Origin: Climacteris rufus
Taxonomy: Eukaryota > Chordata > Aves > Passeriformes > Climacteridae
Direction of reading: 5' to 3'
NCBI GenBank assembly: GCA_013398175.1
Contig: VZRZ01002329.1
Location: forward strand, 1,732,061 to 1,796,060
Length of the DNA stretch: 64,000 bases
This document shows, piece by piece, positions 50,601 to 59,600 of this stretch. Positions within the stretch are counted from its first letter, which is position 1, and every line of letters starts with the position of its first letter. A program made the position numbers and the translations under genes. Below the pieces are notes generated by a model. The model worked only from the letters and a program-made list of their open reading frames with translations, made no database searches and had not been told where the DNA came from.

Positions 50601-53600
50601 CAAAGGACCCTTTTGTTTCCAGCGACTCCATGCGATGAGGCAAAGAGCCATTGAAGCTGCCGGCCCGGCTGGAGTGCTCCTCATCCGAGCTCTCCCCTTC
50701 CTCCGAGCTCTCCTTCCCCTCCCCGGACAGGAGGGACCTGCGCTCGCCGCTCTGCCCCCGGCGCTTGAGGCTGGGGGCCCGGCCGATGCTGTTCCAGCTG
50801 GAGCGGCGGCTGTTCCAGCTGCTGCTGGCACGCCAGGGGCTGTGCGGGGAGCTGCGGGTGCTGGGCTGCGGGAAGGACAGGGACAGGGAGCGCATCAGCC
50901 CCGGGCCACCCGCCCCGGGCCAGCGGGGGCGGCCGGGGGGACGGACAGCCCCACGGACGCACTGAACATCCGCGGGAGGAGGTGACTCGAGTACCGGGGA
51001 CTTGAGCTCGTAGGCGGCGGGGTCCACGGAGACGCCGCTGGCCCGGCGGGACTCGTAGCCCTGAGCCGCGTCCCCGAACACGGCGCTCTTGGGCATGGGC
51101 ATGGGCGTGGCGGCCGTGTGGATGATGAGCGGCGGGGTCAGGCTCTTCTTCAGCTCCGGGAGGTCGCTCAGGGCCATCACTGGAAGACACAAGCGGGTTT
51201 CAGGTGACACAGCTCAAGGGGAACGTCTACAGCTTGCTGGCGGGCAGGCAAAGCCGCTGCACAGGGAGGGCTCTGCTCCGAGCATCAGTCAGGGGGATGT
51301 GGGCCAAAAATCCCTTCTGGAGAAGGGGGAGCCTGTCCTTCAGTCTGGCAGGGAGATGTCAAACAGAAATGGGATCAGGAGTCTATGGGATCAGCTGCCA
51401 ATACGATCAGCTGTCAATTGTAGAGGAGAGCTCACCCAAAATGTCATCTGCTGCCCCTCAACCTCCAACCAACACCCACCAGCTCCAGCCCTGGGATTCT
51501 CCTTCCCCATGCCCACTCCCTCCATCCTCCTTTTCCACCCTTCTCTGGCAGAGACACTCCAAAAGTCCAGACCTCGGGCTTGGCAGGGATATCCCAGCTC
51601 ACATGCAATCGTGTCTCTCCCTGTCTGCATCCCACAATCCCACCCCAAGCCTGCTGCAATGTCAGGCATGACACAACTAGGACTACAGCATTCCCTCTAG
51701 GAGGGTTTTTTCCTTTTGGACACACTGTTTGCACAGCAGAGCAGGGTTTCTGTGGAAGGGCCTGTCCTCCCGAGGTTATTACTCACAGGCTGGATTTGAC
51801 AAGTTTTTCTTGAGTCCTGCCTCCTCTTCCAGGCTGCGGGGGAAGAGATCCCCCTCGGAATCGGACTTGGAAGCATCACCCTGGAGCAAAACAGAAGGCT
51901 TCAGCAAGGAGGGTGAGGGGCCACAGTGCACGGACAGCCCTCTGCAAAAATGGATTCCCGTGTCCAACACCACACCTACGGATCCACTGAACTTGGTACC
52001 ACGATGCAACATCACCTTCCACAAAATGACGCATGCACAGGTTTATACCACAGACTAATTAACCTCCTACCAGGAAGACGGATTGCCTCTGGCTCCAAGA
52101 ACGGTCCCAGAAAGGGATCAGGAAAAAAACCAAACTATTGCTTAATTTTTGCTGCTGGAATTGCATATGTGGCAGACGCTAAGGAAGGACAGATATCGAT
52201 GAGCAATTTGAGGACAAAAGATGATCCTACAAATGTCTCTGAATTTATACACCATGTCCTAAAACTCCCTGTGTGTGGCTCTTTCTAGTGATGCTTTGAT
52301 GGAGCAATCCAGGGTTCAGAAGGGGCAGAACGGACCCCAAATTCCCAATGTGACAAATGTGCACGTGTCCATGGATGCCCCATCAGCACAGAGAGGATCC
52401 AGGTGGCAGAACCCAACATCGACTGCCACGAGAGGCCGTTCCTCTCCCAGCTGCCACACACAACAGGAGCAGGAGTTTTGGGGATTTATGCTTTGGTGGG
52501 GGTTAAATTCTGCTGCATCATTTCAAACATCAGGGGTTGAGCGAGACCTGCCTGCTCTGACAGGTGCCCATCCTCGGGCAGAGGAAGATGATGGTGACCA
52601 TTGCTCACAGTGTGGTGCCCGGGCTCTTGCTCGGTCTTGTGGCACAGACCCTGATTCTGTCCATTGGCACTGCAGAAAGGTGCTTAGGGTGTGGTATAGT
52701 CAGGATACACCTAAGGGGCAGAGGTGCTCGCCAGAACGATCGATACCCATCCAAAAAGAGGAGGATTCACGGCTGAAACCACTGCTCTGGCAAAGGGCAC
52801 CAAGCCCTGTCACAATGGAGGAGAGGTGGGAAGGGAGGGAAGATGCTGGGATGGGAGAAGCCAAGCAGACCCTCACTTTAGCAGTGAGAGCCCAGGAGCC
52901 CCAGAAAACCCCACCAAGGCTAAGCTGCATCCCCAGGAGCCCTGGCCAGCGCTGCTGAGGTTTGGTGCTCGGGTACCTGTTGATTGCAAAATCCCAGAGG
53001 GACCCCAGTGTGGGACAGGAGGAAGAGATGGTAAGCAAAACCCAGAGGGATGAGCCCCAATACTCCCTCCCTATTTAGTGGGGTTACTAAACTGTTAAAG
53101 ATGTTTTTTCCAGGCAGTCTGGACACTCAGAGATATTTTTAAGGCAAAAAAAAGAGTGACGTGAAGTGTTGGCTCAAAACTTCCTCTCCTGAGGATCCAG
53201 GACTTCTGTGCTATTCAGGGAAGCTCCTCTTGCAGGACGCAGTCTGAGAAGGTCAGGAATGCACCTTGCAAGGGGGAGCAGTAAAGTCAGGCTGGCCTGA
53301 GCTTTGCTGGAGTCAGACCCAGTCTCTGCATGAACAGGGGCTCCAGCTGGCTCCAGGTACGCTCCCCACAGAGGCTCCCAGCTCAGCCTGTCAGCAGGCC
53401 TGCCAGGAATTACTCATTCTCCCTAATGGGTTATTAAAAAGAAATAAATAATGGGGGAAGAATTTTACGTGGTTTGTATTCCTGGAGTGCTCTTCAACAG
53501 CCCTAAGGAAAGTTTGAAGGGGGCACAATGAGACGTGCGCCAAGATGGAAAAGCAGAGCTGTGTGGGGACTTCCCACCCCCCTCCCCAGCACCAAACCCC

Positions 53601-56600
53601 ACATCTGGAGGGCAGTGAGCATCCCTTCCCAAACACCACGTGCCAGACTCAGGACGGTGCAGGCAAACATCTCGCAGCCGGCGCTGCTGCCCGTTACCTG
53701 TTCTTGCACTCCCAGTTTGCCTTTCTGGATAGAAAAGGGGTTATGAGAGAACAGGGAGTTAAAATCCTTTCGGGAAATGAGGGTAGGTCAAGGTGGACCA
53801 GGTGGTACCACAGCTAAACCGGCCTGTACCAACGGGGACTGACACACTGGGGTACGAGGGGAAAGGGTTTTGGACTCAGGGAAGAGCCAGGCTCCTTGGA
53901 AATGACAGAAAGGGAAGGGAGTGGTAAAGAGAAAGATGAGATTGGCAGAAGGGTAAGGTTTGGAGTGTGCTGTGCTTCAGAGATCCACGGCTTCCTCGGA
54001 GCTGAACGGGACCATTTCACATCCTGTAACGTGGAATGTCGCCGGCAATCCCAGCAATCCCACCAGCCTTCCTGGGACACACCACAGTGCAGCTGCTGCT
54101 GTCCTACCCTGTCCTGCAGAGCACAGGGCTCCCACACATGTCAACAAACACACACTCCTAGCAAAATAGGTTTGATTCCAGGTCCCTTCACTCCTGGGCA
54201 TCCTCCTCCACCTGCATGAGGGAGCCTTGGCAGGCATGCTCAGCATCACCATCCACGTCCTCGGGGAGGTCCCCAGGATGTGACTGGGCCACAGAGAGGC
54301 TGTGACAGCTCCTTGGGGAGCCCTCCCCAGGGCAGGCATCCAGACAGAGATCAGAGAGAGCTGTGGCTGGAGCCACATCAACCACTTCAAAGCACCCACC
54401 TTAATTTACCTAGCTCCCTCAGAGAAGGAAGGGACTTAAAATCAGGGCTGACTCCACAATGAGGGTGACAAAAAGGAAAGAAAAAACCAAAAACACTCCC
54501 AAAACACCCAAATAAACCCCAAAAGAATGACAGCTACTATGATGAGAACAGCACCACGGTGTGTGACCAGGCACCACGAGAGAGACAGGCACGGTGGCGG
54601 TGGGATGTGCTGTACGTACCCCCGACGAGTCGAGAGGCAGCTGAATACAGCTTAACTGCCCACTCGCTTCTTCTCGCTTGGAGATCTCCTGAAGGAGAAA
54701 GGGGGGGGGGGAGGGGGGAGGAAGGGGAAGGTGGGGTTCAATTTTCACAGTTTCAACAGCAGGACTGAGTGGGGAATCAAAAAACACATGAGAAGAGGCA
54801 GGGAAGGAGAGGGGAAGGGGGAGGAGGGCAGTGTGTGGCCACGATGGAGAGCTGGGCACTGGCTCCATTCTGCTCAGAGCAGGGAAGGAGTGGGAGATCT
54901 CAGGTGGAGAGAAGCCCTTTGAAGGGACCAGCCTTACCTTTAAATTAAGTGTTTCGAACAGAGCTTCCTTCAGCTTCTAAGTGATAATTGTGCTAATGAA
55001 ACACCAGCTAATTATTGAAAACAAGATTTTTTTTTTGCAGCTGTATAATAGCATCTTTATTTATTACGCCTTCATTAAGCAGCAATGGAGGCTTCTAATG
55101 AATGTTTGATTAACACAATATCAGTGCTCTTGCAGGTGAAATACCTAATTTAAGGAGAGACACAATCTGCTGTGAGTTCAGAAGCCTCCTCAGCCCTGTT
55201 AATGGAGACATCCATTTAAATCAGGAGTTTAAACCAGGGGTCTGGCAGGCAGAGGGGCACAGCCCCATCCAGGGGAGCTCTGCCACACCCATGGCCCCAA
55301 CATCATTTCACAGCACCAGAAGTCAGCCTTTCCCTGCCCACTTGGAAAGCACACATCATTTTTCACCTTGTTGTGTTGCCCCTTGCTCAGAGGTGGCTTT
55401 CCCAATGTCCCTCAGCACTTTTCAGCAGTGTGACAGTGCCTGGTCCCATCCCATGGGGCCAGAGGAGGTTCCATGTTGCAGCAGGAGGGCACAGATTGTC
55501 CCACCACCTTAATTTCTTGCCTACAGGGCAATGAATCTTTCCTCTGGTTGCTAAATGGTTACACATCTCATCCCAGCCTAGGCTGGGATGAAGAGTTTAA
55601 GGACTTGCCAGAAGCGTGATGGACACTTAACTTAAAGTCTTTGCTTGTAACACAGAGAGACATGGAAAAGCCATTGAAAGAGAAAAGATGGAAACTCTTT
55701 TCCTTTCACAAGGAAAATACCACTGAAGCCAATAGGAATGCAGTAGGCAAGGGATGAAAGAAAAACACCATCCAAAATCTCTACTGCACAAGGAGGGACT
55801 GTTCCCCCTGGTGAAAACCCAGAAGACGGCGATGTCCGTATTTCCCCAAGGGTGCTACCTCCAGAGAGCAGGTAATGTCCTGCAGAGAAAAGGATGGAGG
55901 GGCTGGAGGACCCGGGGTGCCAGGGAGGGAGGGGGGGCACAAAGGAGGGAAAGGATCAAACCCATGAGTGAGGACAGATGGGGACACAAACTGGAAGGAT
56001 TACCAATGGAAGAATATGCCTTGGAGATAATACTATTAGGAATTCCCTTGGGAGAGAAGCTTTATTCCTGACTAAGAGGAGTCATTCCTTGCTTCAGAGA
56101 GAAGTCTCCAAGGCAGTGACCTGAGAGGTCAGGCAGCAATTTCTAATTAGCAGCTCCATCAAACGGAGTCCCCTGATCACCTTCCCTGCACCAACACCGG
56201 GTTCCAATTCCATCAGGGAATGTGCAGTCAAAAATAACCACGTGGTAAAAACTCCTGCATGTGCCTCTTGCAAGAGAGAAGCAGATTACCAAATAAAAGG
56301 AAAAAAGGGGGAAAAAAAAGAAACTCAACTCTGCAAAATATATTGCTCCATATTTAAAGTTTGGAACAGGCCCTTTTAGTTTCTCAGCTGCTTATATACA
56401 TCTGCTGCCTGGCAACTGGGGCTGCAAAGCCATGCACTAAAATTAACGAGGTGCTTGTGGATTGAGGAAAGGCACTCAAGGACCAGGGAGATTAAGGCAG
56501 CAGCCCCAGGATTGTGTTTCAGCCCAGAAATCTGAAGGAGAATGGAAAAAAACCCCAACAAACTCAACTCTCAGAAGAGTCAAGTGCAATCACGGGCGGG

Positions 56601-59600
56601 AGACGCCGGGGTTTGTTTACAGCGAGAGATGATCTCTCTATTAATTCTGCTTAGGAGAGGATCCTCTGTGTGCTGGCTTGCAAAAACCAGAACGTGATCT
56701 GTTCGCAAAGCTACACACCAGCAAAGCTGAATAAACATAAACCAGCAAGGCCAGACCTGGGTCCTGACCTCCAGAGACATTTGCTCCCTGTCTGCTGCAG
56801 GAAACTTGGGTTGAGCCGAGGGATCTCTTGGTCCCACTGCACTATACTGGAAGGATGTAGAGAACTCAGAATAATGCGGATGTGGAAGGAAGGTTGTTAT
56901 TAAAAAGCTATAATCAAAGCCTGAGATATAAAACAGCACTGTAATCAGAGTCACAAATTATAGAAATACAGTGTGAGTTTGTTAAAATTGCCATGGCTGG
57001 GCAGAATCAGCAGAGAGGGTTTGGTCTTTGGGGGCTGCACTGGATCCTGGTCCCTGCGCTCGGCTCAAAACTGGCATGAGTATCACTGGCTTTAGGCTGT
57101 CTTAGTCCTCTCCCAAATCAGAAGTTCCTCCCTGTTTTACCCAGCACTTAAAGCACATTTCAGCTTACACAGATATCACAGAGCTGGCTTGGACCAGCAC
57201 TGCCCTGTCAGAGGAGGCACAAGGGCAGGTGATGGGGCAGCCCGGCTGCAGAAAACAGCCAAGAGCAAATCTGAGGAGTGCTGCAGGCACTTCCCTGACT
57301 CCAGGGCAGCCATACCCTCAAGGACATCATTACTGGAGTAAAACCACAACACATTAAGCCAGGACATGACTTTACAGGGAGTTGCACAGCTGGCCTCAAA
57401 GTGAGGGATAATTTGGTGCCCAGGGAAGAGGCACCCTGCAGTGGCAGAGCAGGAGCACACTCCAGCATGAAAACCAGGCTGAGCCAAGGAGCAGAGGTGT
57501 CAGCCTCCCTGGGGGGCCAGGGGCTGGCTAAGGGGCTGCTGCCTTTAAAGGCTGCATCCTTTCCTCTGCACAGCAGGTGCCCCAGGTGATCTCCTGTGCT
57601 CGTGACCTTCAAAGATCAGTTTGCCAGACTGAACAAAGGTTGGGTTTCGAAGCTTTCGCCACGAGCAGACAAGGAGCTTTGTACCTCTTCTCACTCGGGC
57701 AAGGGAACATTTTGCTATTTGAGAGAACTGGGCAAGGGAACATTTTGCTCTTTGAGAGAACCTGGCAGTGATTGTTGCTTTGGCTGAATGGTGGGGGGAG
57801 ATTTACAGACAGATACAGCTACAACAATAACAATTAAAAAAGAAAAAGCACCAACAAGGAGAGAGACAATACAAAATAAAAAAATATTTCTTCTTGCTAT
57901 GTCTTGGTATGATTCCATTCATTTCACTCTAAACTGTGTTTTAAAAATAGTAATGATAATAAAAACAGTTCTGTTCATAGGGTGACAGGATATTATAATA
58001 CACATACAACAAATCTTAAATAATACTTAGTCACCCCAGAATGCTTATAAAAATCAGAGATAGTGTATAGAAGCATAGCCTATACAAGCAGATCCCAGTG
58101 AGGAGTTTTAGGTTATATTTCCCTCTCCCACTAACCCTCAGGGTGTAAGGATCCCCTCCTCTTATGGGTGTTCTTGAACAGTCAGGCAATATTTGCAGGG
58201 AGCAGGTGGACACTGCAGATCCCCCACTCTGAGGGGGAATAGGTGACATGCTCACCCACTCTGAATTGGACAGCTTAATTGGCAGTAGGATGGAAAAAAA
58301 AGGTTGAGCTCAAACCTACGTGCCCCTCAAAGCCTCCAGCAACCCAGGATGTCTCATGGAAGCTCCACTGCGAGGAAGCAGATGGCAGAGACCAGAAATC
58401 ATGTACTTTAAAATATGCAGAGCATTGCAGGGCTGGAAACTGGAAGAGCTCCATGAATGCATACCATGAAAAAAGATAATCGTGTCACTAATCTCTTACC
58501 AGCCTGTGTAAGTTTTCAGGAGGGGCCTTTAATCTGGCTGACAAACACGGTGAAAACTGTTTCAAAGAGACTGTCATAGCAGCGATCCCATCCGCAGTGC
58601 CTGACTCACCACTCAATTCCCACTCCTGCATTAATGCTAACAATGCTTTTCATTTAAGCCCTTCATTTAGAGGGTTTGCTGTATTAAATTGCACCATGGC
58701 TATGGAAAAGAAAAAAGGAGGGGGAAAAAAAAAAAGATGACCTAATATTTTACCCCAATTTTTTTCCTGTAGCACTCTTGTCAAAGTACTGCTGTCCATC
58801 TCAGAAATCAAATTCCAGGATGTGGAGGCCCTGAAACTTGAGGAGAAAGCAAAGGCACGAGCATGAGGACATTACCTCTGTCTGGAAACCCTCTACCAGG
58901 ATGGCCACCAGCAGATTAAAGAGAACATAATTCCCAAACGTCATGAGAGCGATGAAGTAGAGAGCAGCCCAGGACGAGGTGGATGCCATCCCATTGTAAA
59001 GGACCTTGTTCCAGTCTTCCTGGGTCAAAATCTGCAGAGGAAGGGTATCAGGAATATGGAGATGCTGGAGGATAGCGTGCTGGGTATCCAGACTCTGCAA
59101 GGCCAATCACCCCTGTTTTAAGGTTTCCACTGTAGCTGTAGCCACAGGAAGATAAATCCCTTCCAAGCCAGAGAAGAGACAGGACCTGACTGACTGTGAT
59201 TCCCAGCTACTAGTAAGGACACAGCTTGCTCCCACACCCAGGGACAGCCATAAGGGATGACAACGTCACATTGGTCAGGCCTTTCCTTTGGCAAGACAGA
59301 ACAACTAAAAGTCCTTCACAGGTCCCAGGGTTACAGGGCCTGGAGCTGCTAGAAAAATACCTGCACATATCAACTATAAACCAGATTCCATTACGTGTTG
59401 AAATACTGCAAATGGTCCTGATCTCCTCCTCTCCATCCCCTCCCTCTACACTTACTTTGACCCTGCAAATGCAAGAACCTCCTGCTTCAGCAACCTCTCC
59501 TCTGTCTGAAAGCCCCTGTAAACCTGCGCTTGTGGGTTTGGTTCCTCTCCTTTCCATGGCATGGAGCTTCACTAAGCTCTTTGAATGCTTTGGAAAACAA

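Larger units (their letters stand above)
54689..58875 (-). other. CACNA1G: Intron 13
   Basis: 4187 bp before cassette exon 14. It holds the G-run (C-run on the transcript) at 54701-54736, a 33-bp tandem duplication at 57697-57762 and A-rich patches (56311-56322, 58725-58736). No exon seen. Confidence 0.88.

Noticed and set aside
50302..51210. Single 302-residue frame as one exon
   Set aside because: It includes bases past the exon 17 donor and the exon 16 acceptor, and a 43-residue segment best explained as a mini-intron.
51425..51450. Tiny exon before a strong donor (G|gtgagc) in intron 15
   Set aside because: The sequence before it is purine-rich, not a usable acceptor, and the phases around it already fit.
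57715..57918. Small minus-strand frame with one hydrophobic helix
   Set aside because: Runs into the 33-bp tandem duplication and A/T-rich sequence; no promoter, splice or conservation evidence.
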